Shown piece by piece: positions 41,267-50,831 of a DNA stretch of 64,000 bases (position 1 is the stretch's first letter; every line of letters starts with the position of its first letter). The stretch spans positions 32,765 to 96,764 of the forward strand of contig CAYMIN010000014.1 of NCBI GenBank assembly GCA_964390495.1, read 5' to 3'. A model generated the notes under the pieces. That model saw only the letters and a program-made list of their open reading frames with translations. It ran no database searches and was not told the origin of the DNA. Source of the DNA: UBA11051 sp964390495 (GTDB lineage Bacteria; Armatimonadota; Zipacnadia; Zipacnadales; UBA11051). The position numbers and the translations under genes are program-made.

Positions 41267-41834
41267 GTGCGCGCGACCGCTTACTGGGCCAATTGCGCTA
41301 GCAGTAAACAGATGCGCAACTGCAACAAAAGCATTGCCAATTGGAAAAGCTACTCCACAGAACCCCGCAGGCGGCCAGCTAAAAGCGTTCCATGTCATCC
41401 GCGGCTGGGACGTGGAATTGCGGGGCAGTATTGGCCTGGGCATTGACTCTCATGCGCCTCACCTCCAGGCAATCGCGGGCCCTCCGGCAATCGGCCTGCT
41501 GAGCAGCTTGGGCAGCTCCATGTGCGCCTCCGCCGTAAGCCGGCCATTCCCGCCCCAATGCCAGTTGAGCTGCTCGTTGAGGCAGATTTCGTTCTAGCCG
41601 CGGGTGTGACCTGCCGCGCACGGGTGGCGAACCCCCGCCGAAGGTCCAGCCGCCCGTCGCAGTTGGGTGAGGAAAAAAATCTTGAGTAGGAGGATAAAAC
41701 GGCAGCGGAGGAGAATAGGCCGACATCGGACGAGTAGAAAGCATCCGGGCAGTCGCCAAGGGATATACCAACGGCTACCCGTCGGCACGCGCTGCATTCC
41801 CGCGTACCGTGTTTTTGTGAGGGGCGAGGGCTAC
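41267..41834. other. Intergenic region without a recognised gene
   Basis: This 568-bp gap between the GNAT gene and the hydrogenase has open frames in both directions, but none with a credible start or family. On the - strand, around 41455-41590, a short stretch reads EQLNWHWGGNGRLTAE and stops on both sides; it might be a gene remnant, but I cannot name it. The + frame is open from 41667 into the hydrogenase gene, but the true start is at 41835. GCCAATTG occurs twice (41288 and 41334). Confidence 0.5.
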
Positions 41835-42773
41835 ATGATGACTGAGCAAGACACCCAGGAAATCCCTGTCGTCTGGCTGCAAGGGACCGGCTGCTCCGGC
41901 TGCTCGGTTTCGCTGCTCAATGCCGCGGCACCCCGCGTCGCCAACGTGCTGTTGGAGGCACTGGTGCCCGGCAAGCACGTCCAGTTGCGCTTCCATCCCA
42001 CCATCATGGCGGCCTCCGGCGAGCTGGCGCTGGAAATCCTGTATGATACTCAGCAGACCGAACAGGGCTATGTGCTGGTTCTCGAAGGTGGGATTCCGGA
42101 GAAGATACCGAATATCGGCGGCAGCACCGGCGCGGGTGAGGAGCTGAGCATAGTTGACAGCTTCACACAGCTAGCCGAGCAGGCGCTGTGTGTGGTAGCG
42201 GTCGGGGCGTGCGCGACCTTCGGAGGTATCCCGGCCGCGGCACCCAATCCCTCCGGCTCCAAGCCGGCCAGCCAGGTCCTGGCCGAACACGGCATCGCGA
42301 CGCCCTGTGTCAATGTGCCCGGCTGCCCGGCGCATCCGGACTGGATCATCGGCACCATCGCCCATGTGCTGATGTATGGGCTGCCGACAGCAGAGGAGCT
42401 TGACGAGCACGGTCGGCCGCGCGCCTTCTTCGGCGAACTGATCCACGAGAACTGCCCGCGCCGCGCCGACTTCGATGCCGGCAAGTTCGCCTCCCACCAC
42501 GGCGAGCCGGGATGCCTCTACGAGCTCGGCTGCAAGGGGCCGGTCACCTACAGCGACTGTCCGCTGCGCCAGTGGAACAGCGGGACCAGTTGGCCGATTG
42601 GTGCGGGCAGCCCGTGCCTCGGCTGCGTCGAGCCGGGCTTCCCCGATGTCGGCAGGGCGCTGTATCAAAAGATTAGCAATGAACAACTGCCTCGGATCCA
42701 ACGCGACGAGGCAACCGGCCAGTTGCAATACGTCACACCGGAACCGGCGCCATGCTCGGAGTCCGGCGACTAG
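41835..42773 (+). CDS. [NiFe] hydrogenase small (iron-sulfur) subunit, no export signal
   Basis: 312 residues from ATG 41835 (GAGGGGCGAGG upstream). The N-terminus VVWLQGTGCSGCSVSLLN carries the proximal-cluster cysteines (C20, C23), followed by GACATFGGIPAA and NVPGCPAHPDWIIGT. The C-terminal half binds the distal and medial clusters: HENCPRRADFD, GCLYELGCKGPVTYSDCPLRQW and SWPIGAGSPCLGC, with Pro in place of a fourth Cys, so the medial cluster is probably 3Fe-4S. Sequence style is nearest the group 1 enzymes of sulfate reducers. Those carry a long Tat signal; here the mature-type sequence begins at about residue 11 and no RRxFxK is present. The enzyme is therefore probably cytoplasmic. The large subunit follows after 55 bp. 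Confidence 0.9.
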   Translation: MMTEQDTQEIPVVWLQGTGCSGCSVSLLNAAAPRVANVLLEALVPGKHVQLRFHPTIMAASGELALEILYDTQQTEQGYVLVLEGGIPEKIPNIGGSTGAGEELSIVDSFTQLAEQALCVVAVGACATFGGIPAAAPNPSGSKPASQVLAEHGIATPCVNVPGCPAHPDWIIGTIAHVLMYGLPTAEELDEHGRPRAFFGELIHENCPRRADFDAGKFASHHGEPGCLYELGCKGPVTYSDCPLRQWNSGTSWPIGAGSPCLGCVEPGFPDVGRALYQKISNEQLPRIQRDEATGQLQYVTPEPAPCSESGD

Positions 42774-42828
42774 GCCCAAGCGCGGCGCACCACGGCAACA
42801 CGTTTCGCCAAAGCAAGGAGAGAGCACA

Positions 42829-44382
42829 ATGGCACGCATCGTGATAGACCCGGTTGGCCGTGTTGAGGGCCATCTCAAGATTGATGTGACCGTGGACAGC
42901 GGCGAGGTCAAGGAGGCCCGGGTTTCCGGCCCGATGTTTCGCGGCTTCGAGCAGATTCTGGTAGGGCGGCATCCGATGGACGCCCAACGCCTCACCACCC
43001 GGGTCTGCGGCGTGTGCCCGGCGGCGCACTCGGTCTGCGCCAGCCTAGCTTTGGATCAGGCCATCGGTGTGGCAGACCAGATTCCCGACAATGGCCGGAT
43101 CATCCGCAACCTGATTCTGGGCAGCAACTACCTGCAGTCTCACATTCTGCACTTCTACACCCTGGCTGCGCTTGACTATGTTGACGCGGCCGTGGCCGCC
43201 GACTACAGCGGCGATGACCCGGGGCTGCAACAGCTTGCGGCGTTTCTGCAACGGGGCGAATGGGCGCCCTTTGTCCCCCGCTATGAGGGCGACCTGCGCC
43301 TGGACAAACAGACCAATGCGGCCGCGGCCTCGCACTATCTGCGCGCCCTCGATATCCGCCGCATCACTCACGAGATGGTGGCCACCTTCGGCGGCAAGAT
43401 GCCGCACGATGTCGGCTGCGTGCCCGGCGGAGCCTGCGATCCGCCCACCCCGGACAAGATCGCATCATTCCTGGGCAGGCTCCAGGATGTCCAGCGCTTC
43501 GTGGACAATTGCTACGTTCCGGACATCATCGCCGTCGCTAACGCCTATCCGGACTACTTCGAGATCGGCAAGGGCTGTGGCAAATACCTGGCATACGGCC
43601 TCTTCGACATGGACACGAGCGAGACCGACCTGATGAAGCGGCCCCGCTACTTGCCCTCGGGCGCTCTCAATGGGCAGCTTGAGGCAGTGGAGGTGCAGGC
43701 CATCACCGAGGACCTGAAGTATTCCCACTTCAACGATGAACACACCCACTTGCCTCCGTCCGAGGGCCGTACTGAGCCGCAAGTAGATAAGCCGGAAGCC
43801 TACAGTTGGGCGAAAGCGCCGCGCCTCCACGGTGAGCCGCATGAGGTCGGGCCCTTGGCCCGATGGCTGGTGGCATACCACGCCGGCGATGAGAAGGTTA
43901 AGCCGGCTGTTGACGGCCTCTTGGCGGCGCTGGAGGCCGAGCCGGCGGCTCTGCAATCCACTCTGGGCCGTCATGCCGCCCGCGCCCTGGAGGCCAAGCT
44001 GGTCGCCGACGCAATGGCGCAGTGGGCTCTGGAGCTTGAGCCGGGCGCGCCGGTCTGTGCCGACTATGAGCTGCCCGACACAGGAAGCGGCACCGGCATG
44101 ATTGAGGGGCCGCGCGGGGCCTTGCTGCACCATCTAGACATTGAGGCCGGCCTCATATCGCGCTATCAACTGGTGGTGCCCACCACCTGGAATGTCTCGC
44201 CGCGTGACGATCAGGATAAGCCGGGGCCGATCGAGCAGGCCCTGATCGGCACCAGCGTCCGCGACGAAGAGAACCCCTTTGAGGTGGTGCGGATCGCCCG
44301 GTCCTTCGACCCCTGCCTGGCCTGCGCTGTCCATATCGTTGACACCAAGGATAACGAACTGGGCCGCTACCGGATCGCATGA
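42829..44382 (+). CDS. [NiFe] hydrogenase large (catalytic) subunit
   Basis: 517 residues from ATG 42829 with AAGGAG upstream. The nickel-binding motifs are complete: RVCGVC (C60, C63) and DPCLACAVH (C496, C499, H502). The protein continues 15 residues beyond His502, the peptide removed by a dedicated maturation protease. Cys496 is encoded by TGC, so this is not a selenocysteine enzyme. The opening IVIDPVGRVEGHLKI is typical, as is LPSGAL. It oxidises or produces hydrogen with the small subunit; direction cannot be told. Its stop overlaps the protease gene by 4 bp. Confidence 0.93.
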   Translation: MARIVIDPVGRVEGHLKIDVTVDSGEVKEARVSGPMFRGFEQILVGRHPMDAQRLTTRVCGVCPAAHSVCASLALDQAIGVADQIPDNGRIIRNLILGSNYLQSHILHFYTLAALDYVDAAVAADYSGDDPGLQQLAAFLQRGEWAPFVPRYEGDLRLDKQTNAAAASHYLRALDIRRITHEMVATFGGKMPHDVGCVPGGACDPPTPDKIASFLGRLQDVQRFVDNCYVPDIIAVANAYPDYFEIGKGCGKYLAYGLFDMDTSETDLMKRPRYLPSGALNGQLEAVEVQAITEDLKYSHFNDEHTHLPPSEGRTEPQVDKPEAYSWAKAPRLHGEPHEVGPLARWLVAYHAGDEKVKPAVDGLLAALEAEPAALQSTLGRHAARALEAKLVADAMAQWALELEPGAPVCADYELPDTGSGTGMIEGPRGALLHHLDIEAGLISRYQLVVPTTWNVSPRDDQDKPGPIEQALIGTSVRDEENPFEVVRIARSFDPCLACAVHIVDTKDNELGRYRIA

Positions 44383-44587
44383 CCGACACGACAGCAGGGC
44401 GAGTGGTGATCCTGGGTGTGGGCAATCTGCTGCTCGGCGACGAGGGCGTTGGTGTGCATGTGGCGCGCCGGCTGGAGCAAATCGAGCTGCCGGCAGGGGT
44501 GCAGGTAATCGAGGCCGGGACCATGCCCACGCAGGCGCTGGGTCCGGTCGGTGACCTGGCCAAGCTCGTAATCGTGGATGCGGTGGC
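44379..44587 (+). CDS. Hydrogenase maturation protease, N-terminal part (cut by assembly gap)
   Basis: The first 69 residues of a HyaD/HybD/HycI-type endopeptidase: VVILGVGNLLLGDEGVGVHVARRL, with the Glu of GDEG that senses nickel, and the second metal residue expected in LVIVDAV (Asp). It would clip the 15-residue tail from the large subunit once Ni is inserted. The ATG overlaps the large-subunit stop. The frame runs into 100 N at 44588; the rest of the gene is unknown. Confidence 0.85.
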
Positions 44588-44687
44588 NNNNNNNNNNNNN
44601 NNNNNNNNNNNNNNNNNNNNNNNNNNNNNNNNNNNNNNNNNNNNNNNNNNNNNNNNNNNNNNNNNNNNNNNNNNNNNNNNNNNNNNN
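44588..44687. other. Assembly gap (100 N)
   Basis: Exactly 100 undetermined bases, a conventional gap of unknown true size. The left side is a hydrogenase protease and the right side the C-terminal part of a different protein, so sequence and probably whole genes are missing here. Confidence 0.98.
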
Positions 44688-45182
44688 TTGATGGCGCACC
44701 TCGACGCGCTCAATGAGGCCGACGCGCTCTTGATTTCGTCCTGCGGCATCGGGGTGCAGGCGGTGGCCGCTACGGTGGACAAGATCGCGCATCCGGTCCT
44801 GGACACCATCTCGATGGGCGGCTTCCAGGGGCTATGGCCGGGCGAAGAACGCTGCATCGAATGTGGCGATTGCCTGCTGCACTATACCGGCGGCATCTGC
44901 CCGCGGGTGGCTTGCAGCAAGGGCCTGGTCAGCGGCCAGTGCGGCGGCGCCGACGTGGACGGCAGTTGTGAGGTTGACAGGTCCATCCGCTGCGGCTGGA
45001 TCAGAATCTATGAGCGACTGGAGAAACTCGGGCGGCTGGAGCTGATGGATCAACTGGTCGCGCCGCTGGACCATCGCAACCTGGCCGGCGATGTCAAACA
45101 CCGCCCGACCACCTGGTGGGCGCTGGAGGAGCAGACCAGAGGCGCCCAGCCGGAGCCGGAGCCCGAGGAGGAGACTGCCTGA
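44688..45182 (+). CDS. Methylenetetrahydrofolate reductase C-terminal-type (MetV-like) zinc protein, 3' part
   Basis: 165 codons after the gap, not related to the maturation protease although the frame happens to continue. ADALLISSCGIGVQAVAATV, then LDTISMGGFQG and the Cys-rich run ERCIECGDCLLHYTGGICPRVACSKGL, GQCGGADVDGSCEV and YERLEKLGRLELMDQL match the MTHFR_C domain (MetV), which carries zinc or iron-sulfur ligands and partners MetF in the methyl branch of the Wood-Ljungdahl pathway or related one-carbon reactions. The tail is acidic (PEPEPEEETA). MetF may lie in the gap or elsewhere. It ends 27 bp from a convergent methyltransferase. Confidence 0.75.
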   Translation: MMAHLDALNEADALLISSCGIGVQAVAATVDKIAHPVLDTISMGGFQGLWPGEERCIECGDCLLHYTGGICPRVACSKGLVSGQCGGADVDGSCEVDRSIRCGWIRIYERLEKLGRLELMDQLVAPLDHRNLAGDVKHRPTTWWALEEQTRGAQPEPEPEEETA

Positions 45183-45209
45183 TAGCACTTCACCGGCCTT
45201 GGTGTAGGC

Positions 45210-45734
45210 TCACATAGGACCCAAGCGCTTCTTCAGCACCACGTAGAAGCTGTACACTCCGATGACGCCGGAGGCCTCGACACATTCCATCTGCTCGCTA
45301 AACCAGGACGGGAGCTGAGCCAGGAAGTCCTCGGCGCTCTGCCAGTTCTGGTGATGGTGCTTGTTGTAGGTCTGTCCGGTCGCCTCGCAGTGCTGCTTGA
45401 ACAGCTCCTCCATGGGCAGGTACAGGATCAGGTAGCCGCCCGGCTTCACCGCCTCGACCCATGCCCGCAGCACCGGTTCGATGTCCTCGTAGTCCTCCAG
45501 CAGGTGCGAGGAATACACATAGTCCAGCGAGCCGGCAGGCACCGAGGCCAGGTGCTCCTCCCACCCGCACGTAACATCGGCGACGGTCTCCGGATGATCC
45601 GCCAGACCGTAGCCGATGGCGTAGTCCACCCCTATCGCCTCGGGGGTGATCTTCTCATCACCACAGCCCAGGTCCACACCTCGGCCCTGGCAGTACTTGA
45701 GCACGTAGGGGCGGACGTGTCGGGTCTCGGACAT
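45210..45734 (-). CDS. Class I SAM-dependent methyltransferase
   Basis: 174 residues from ATG 45734 (GGGGGG 7 nt upstream; ATG 45749 is an alternative). Motif I is GVDLGCGDE, with IGVDYAIG (acidic end of strand 2), LDYVYSSHLLEDYED (post-motif II, as in small-molecule and glycan methyltransferases) and KPGGYLILYLPM (motif III). The domain is short, about the minimal Rossmann core. Neither substrate nor partner can be told. It is - strand, convergent with the MetV-like gene and downstream of the large secreted protein. Confidence 0.85.
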   Translation of the reverse strand: MSETRHVRPYVLKYCQGRGVDLGCGDEKITPEAIGVDYAIGYGLADHPETVADVTCGWEEHLASVPAGSLDYVYSSHLLEDYEDIEPVLRAWVEAVKPGGYLILYLPMEELFKQHCEATGQTYNKHHHQNWQSAEDFLAQLPSWFSEQMECVEASGVIGVYSFYVVLKKRLGPM

Positions 45735-45795
45735 GGCGTATCCCCCCATTGGTTACCGTCAGTCGGCCGCATGCGACCGACCTCTGAAGAGTGGC

Positions 45796-46684
45796 TCACT
45801 CAGGCAGCACCGAGTAGGGCTGGGCGATCATACTGGCATAGTTGTTCTTGGGCTGCCAAGTTATGACATTGCGCGCGCAATCCCAGAAGGGCGTTCCGCA
45901 CTGGTTCTGGACCTCCACATACAGCTTCACTTCGAGCTTGTCGGGGTCGAAGGAGCCACCGATTGGGTAGATGCCGACCTTGGGCGAGAACCATTGCTTG
46001 GAGATAACCTTCTCATTGTCGCCATCGCTTAGCACCAGCTTGTCCACCCGTACGCGGGTCCAGCCGCCGGCGGCATGGCCGGCGAGCGGGATCTTGCCCT
46101 GCAGCAGGTCGAGCAGGCTGGGCTTGGTGTCGTACACTGAGCTGTACTCTTCGCCGGTGACACTCACATAGGTCCCGACACAGCCGCCATCATGCAACTC
46201 GTTGGGATCCACATTGCCCCTGATATAGTCTTGGACCAGGCCGATGGGATCGGCCTTCTCGAGCAGACCGGTAAAGAGGCTAAAGCCTGCTGAGGCGGCT
46301 TTGCCGTAGGCTTCCTCAATGCCCTTGCTGACGATCTTGCCGGGGCTCCAACTCGTAGCTACGGTGGAGAAGTAAGCCGGGCCCTCTTGGATGCCCACGA
46401 TCACCTGGTCAATGTCGCGGTTGTGTTCAGTGCCGACGCGATGGCCCAGCAGCCCCAGACCGACGCGGAACATCCCGTGGCGCACCGTAACCTTCCAGCC
46501 GGCAGCCGGGCCGTACGCCTCGGAGGCCTCCACCTCCACTCGCGCCGTGCAGTCGAAGCTGAACTCTCTGCTGTAGGGGCTGATCTTCTGCAGTTGCAGG
46601 TCAACAACCCGGTTCTCGTTATCATTGAGGTTGACGACCGGCAAGGCGACCAGAGTGTAGTTCTTCTTCATCGCCATGACCTGG
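45796..46684 (-). CDS. Unrecognised secreted-type protein, C-terminal part after the second gap
   Basis: About 295 codons of open frame from the gap to a TGA at 45796. It is beta-rich, with alternating hydrophobic stretches (GWKVTVRHGMFRVGLGLLGHRVG, then IGGSFDPDKLEVKLYVEVQNQCGTPFWDC) and no family I can name. An ATG close to the gap (MAMKKNYTLVALPVVNLNDN) might start an independent gene, or this is the end of the large protein at 46785-49141. The two sides of the gap are in different frames, which says nothing because gap length is unknown. Confidence 0.5.
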
Positions 46685-46784
46685 NNNNNNNNNNNNNNNN
46701 NNNNNNNNNNNNNNNNNNNNNNNNNNNNNNNNNNNNNNNNNNNNNNNNNNNNNNNNNNNNNNNNNNNNNNNNNNNNNNNNNNNN
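46685..46784. other. Assembly gap (100 N)
   Basis: A second gap of exactly 100 N, inside or next to the large secreted-protein gene. True size unknown. Confidence 0.98.
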
Positions 46785-49141
46785 ACCGTCGGGGCGCTCT
46801 TGTCCACGACCTTGACCTGCAGCGTCCCGCCCGCCTCACGGAGCTTGAAGGGTATGGTATATTCGTTGTTTGCCGGCACTAGGTCGCCGAACTGGTCGAA
46901 GGGGGCGACCACGACCCGGAACTGGTGATCGCCGACCGACCACCACGTCCCGGGCGCGGCGTTGGGGTTCTGCATGGATATCGGGATCTCGACGACCGCC
47001 CCCGCGATGTCGGCTCGGTGGCTGGAACTGGGTTGGACGCCGAAACGAGTGAGATGCTCACTGAACAGCCTTTTCTGGCCGTCTATCCTGTCAATATAAG
47101 TGTCGTACATCCAGTGCTGGCCGTCCACCTGCACGGCCACCCGCACATCGCGGAAGAAGCTGGCGAAGCCGGGATTGTTGACAGCGATTTCCAGAGTGGT
47201 GGGCGCCTGTAAGTAGCCGGCGCGCCACAGCGGCGTGTTGGGGCGCAGAATGGGCTGCCCAAGCAGAGCCAAGTCGTTCAGCCCTTTGATGAGGTGCCCA
47301 TTGATCGTGGCACTATCCTCAGGCGCGCGGCCGTCCGCGACCAGGAAGTGGTGGGTGACGGAGTTGTTATCCTCGTTGGCTTCGTTGACGATGTTGTAGG
47401 CGTCCACGTGCGCCTCGAAGGTCTTCCAGCCCAGGCCGGTCCAGGAGGTCAGGGTCTGACTGGCGGACTTGCAGCCGCCGCCGGCAGGCGTGCCACCATA
47501 GCACAGCGGCTGGATGCTCTGAGCGTCCTCTACGGGATCGAAGTTCGGGTCGAAGTTGGGCGAGTGCTTGATCTGGGGGATATAGTATGTCCGGGTCTGA
47601 CCGGTAGTGAAAAGCGCCTGGTCATGGCCGTGAGGGTTATAGATCCAGCCCTGGAAGTGAAGGCTGTCGGACATGTCCACGACATTGAAATCGAGGTCGG
47701 CGTCATGGGGGCAGTACACATTGGACTCGAGACGCCCGAAGTACTGCCCGCCCAGGTTCTCGATCTCCAACTGCGGCTTGATCGGTATGCCCCTGAGCAT
47801 TTCCTTGATGGTGTAGCGGGCGCCATCGGCAGGCTCAATAATGCGAATGGTGAAGTCGGGCAAGGGCGCCGGCTCTGTGGTCGTGGTCTGCGTATCCTCG
47901 GGAGGTGTCGTGTCGGCGGTCGTGGCAGCCGGCCCGCCCGTGACCGTGGCGTAATAGACGCGCCGGATGTTGCCGGTCTCCTCGCCCGGCTTCTTGGCCA
48001 CCACCACGCAGCGGGCGGTGCCCTGGTCGTCAATGCAGAAGTTGAGGCTGTCCGAACCCATATCGGTGAACTCGGCCGCTTCCGTCTCCAAAGGCGGTCG
48101 AGCTAGCTCTGCCGCCTCGCTGGGGCCGGAGCTGTCCACCCAGCGGAAGTAGAGCTTGCGTTGGCTGTTGATGTACCAATAGTAGAGCAGACCGACCGCG
48201 CCGCGTCCGTTGCTGACGATCACCCGCTTTACGGTATTGGCTTGCTCGCAAGGCAGTTGATGGGTGAGCCAGTCGCTCTGGTTGGTCGAGCCGACGGCCG
48301 CGTGCCCGACATTTATGGTATTGCCGTCGAGCCATGAGGCATGGATCAACTGGTTAGGCCAATCCAGAACGTACGAACAGCCGCCTTGCGGGGCTGGCGA
48401 GGTCCAGTTCTCCTGCTCGCCGTCAGGGGTGAGCGTCCAGTTGCTAACCTGCAGGGGGTCGGCGCCGGCGGCCAGACTGGCCACCACTCCCAACTCCTCA
48501 TCTTCGCACAGCAGATGCACAGCGCCGCTGGCATCCACATAAACCGGCGTGGCGTCAGGATGATGGCGTCCGGTGCCCCCGAAGCTTCGGCTCTCCCAGC
48601 CGCCTTGCTGAATGAAGTAGTAGAACTGGATGCCGTCAATGTGGCCGATTATCGGCTGGCCGTTTGCTTGGACGGCTAGGCCGGCGGGTGTACTGCAGCC
48701 GGGCACCAGTGTCGGGCCCTCCCAACTGCCGGCTTGGTAGTGCAAATAGTGCACGTCGTCGCTCTCATCGAGCAGCAGGTGGAATTCGCCGGCCGAGCTG
48801 CCCGGCACTAGGCCGACCGGGACCAGGTCATCCAGCTTACTGGTGGTGATGCCGCCAGGGGGCAGGATAGTCGTCTGCCAGCCGCCGCCACTGTTGACGA
48901 GGCTGTACATGCGCCACTGGTTGTAATTGGGGTCGGTGTTGTTTTTGCACTTGGCCTCGAAGACTATCAGCACCGTACCGCTGCTGTCAGTCGCCACGAC
49001 CGGTCGCACCCCGGAGTTCGCGTCATAGTTCACCGGACTGATTGGTTGCAGAATAGATGCCGTCGGGTCAGCGCCCGCCCAAGTCGTCATTACTGCAATC
49101 AACGCCATGCTAATCACAAAATCTAGTCCGGGCCGTCTCAT
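46785..49141 (-). CDS. Large secreted beta-rich protein with CARDB-like domains, N-terminal 785 residues
   Basis: It starts at ATG 49141, 8 nt after GGAGG, with a signal peptide (FVISMALIAVMTTWAGA). Residues about 25-390 look like a propeller or beta-repeat region (SSGTVLIVFEAKCKN, VDASGAVHLLCEDEELGVV, VIVSNGRGAVGLLYYW: strands spaced by short turns). A Thr/Pro linker follows (TADTTPPEDTQTTTTEPAPL). Residues about 420-785 contain CARDB-like Ig domains (LPDFTIRIIEPADGARY; AHVDAYNIVNEANEDNNSVTHH; VPANNEYTIPFKLRE), known from surface and adhesion proteins. The frame then enters the gap. It is probably extracellular; no enzyme motif is seen. It is divergent from the sulfatase gene. Confidence 0.65.
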
Positions 49142-49374
49142 CCTTTCCACCTCCGCCATCAGCGATGCTTTTGCTTCCGCGTTTGGCAATTCGACATCAG
49201 CCCTGTTTCCTCCTGCACACTTGCGGTCGCCACGGCGGGCAAGAGTACTGCTGCAGTTGCCTGTCTCACGGCCGCGCCCCAGTTGCGCTAGGCTTGACCT
49301 GTGCTGGCTTGGCGCTATACTAGAGACGCCGTGCTCGCCCGATACTAACGACCGCAGCGTAGAATCCGGAGGAT

Positions 49375-50757
49375 ATGCCCACAATGGCCGCGCCGAATCT
49401 CCTGTATATCATGAGCGATGACCACGCCTCACACGCCATCGGCTGCTACGGCAGCCGGATTAACGAAACCCCGAACATTGACCGGATCGGGCACCAGGGA
49501 GTGCGCTTCGACAACTGCTTCTGCACCAACTCAATCTGCGCCCCCAGCCGCGCCTCAATCCTGGCAGGCACCTACAGCCATATCAACGGCGTGGAGACCC
49601 TCCGCGACCAATTCGATGGCCGCCAGACGACCTTCCCGCAGTTACTGCAGCAGGCCGGCTATCAGACCGCCATCATCGGCAAGTGGCACCTGGGGCACGG
49701 CGGACTGCATGACCCCACCGGCTTCGACTACTGGAAAATCCTGCCGGGGCAGGGCCTGTACCATAACCCCGAGTTCATCGAGATGGGCCGGGAGCGGGTT
49801 GACCAGGGCTATGTGACCGATCTGATTACCGATGATTGCCTCGACTGGCTGGAGGCCAGGGATACCAATAGACCCTTCTGCCTGCTGTGCCATCACAAGG
49901 CGCCCCACCGGCGCTGGGAGCCGGATGACAAGCACGCGGACATGTACGAAGATATCGAAATCCCGGAACCGGCGACCTTTGATGACGATTACTCCAACCG
50001 CGCAGCGGCAGCGGGGGCGGCAACCATGCGAGTGGACCGCGACCTCGATGAGCAGGACCTGAAGCAGGAGCCGCCGCCGGGCCTGTCGGCGCGCGAGTTG
50101 AAGAAGTGGAAATACCAGCGCTATATCAAGGACTACTTGCGCTGTGTGGCCGCGATTGATGACAACGTCGGGCGTATGTTGGATTACCTGGAGGAGGCGG
50201 GCCTGGCCGACAATACCATCGTCATCTACACCTCCGACCAGGGCTTCTTCCTGGGCGACCACAACTGGTACGACAAGCGCTTCATGTACGAGGAATCGCT
50301 GCGGATGCCACTGCTGGTGCGCTATCCTGAAGAGATCGCAGCCGGCTCGGTGAATGATGATATGGTGCTGAACGTAGATTTCGCGCCGACTTTCCTCGAC
50401 CACGCGGGGCTGGAGGTGCCCCGGGAGATGCAGGGCCGCAGCCTCCGCCCACTCCTGCAAGGACCCACGCCGCCCGACTGGCGCACGGCGATGTACTACC
50501 GCTACTTCATGCACTGCGACGGTCATAATGTCTATGCCCACTACGGCATCCGTACCCGGCGCTACAAGCTCATCTACTACTACGAGCAGGCCCCCGGACC
50601 TCAGGAATGGGAGCTATTCGACCTCGAAGAAGACCCTCGTGAACTAATGAACGTATATCATGAGCCGGCGTATGCCGAAACCGTCAAAGAGTTGCGGACG
50701 GAACTGGCGGCTCTACGCAGGCAACTTGGGGACGAAACCGCCCCCTGGGTGGTATAA
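49375..50757 (+). CDS. Sulfatase (formylglycine type)
   Basis: 460 residues (ATG 49375, or 49384 at a better distance from GGAGG). It has the alkaline-phosphatase-fold sulfatase motifs: metal Asp pair in MSDDHASHAIGCYG (D15, D16), the modified Cys in ICAPSRASILAG (C55-x-P-S-R, the formylglycine motif), GKWHLGHGG, and YTSDQGFFLGDHNWYDKRFMYEESLRMPLLVRYP split over the second metal site. The C-terminus (WELFDLEEDPRELMNVY) is standard. No signal peptide, so it is cytoplasmic unless exported otherwise, as with glycan sulfatases that act on imported oligosaccharides. A formylglycine-generating or anaerobic maturase is needed; the radical SAM gene next door is not of that type by its motifs. Confidence 0.92.
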   Translation: MPTMAAPNLLYIMSDDHASHAIGCYGSRINETPNIDRIGHQGVRFDNCFCTNSICAPSRASILAGTYSHINGVETLRDQFDGRQTTFPQLLQQAGYQTAIIGKWHLGHGGLHDPTGFDYWKILPGQGLYHNPEFIEMGRERVDQGYVTDLITDDCLDWLEARDTNRPFCLLCHHKAPHRRWEPDDKHADMYEDIEIPEPATFDDDYSNRAAAAGAATMRVDRDLDEQDLKQEPPPGLSARELKKWKYQRYIKDYLRCVAAIDDNVGRMLDYLEEAGLADNTIVIYTSDQGFFLGDHNWYDKRFMYEESLRMPLLVRYPEEIAAGSVNDDMVLNVDFAPTFLDHAGLEVPREMQGRSLRPLLQGPTPPDWRTAMYYRYFMHCDGHNVYAHYGIRTRRYKLIYYYEQAPGPQEWELFDLEEDPRELMNVYHEPAYAETVKELRTELAALRRQLGDETAPWVV

Positions 50758-50831
50758 TGCTGCCGCCCAGAACGCAATAAGCGCCAGAAAATGCACAGCA
50801 CGCAACAGCAGCGATCGGAGGCAGCATTGAT

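Noticed and set aside
41379..41771. 130-codon - strand open frame upstream of the hydrogenase
   Set aside because: Low-complexity composition, no start signal and no family; kept only as an unexplained stretch in the intergenic entry.
44310..44345. Selenocysteine in the hydrogenase active site
   Set aside because: The small subunit resembles NiFeSe-type enzymes, but the relevant codon in DPCLAC is TGC, and the frame needs no stop readthrough.
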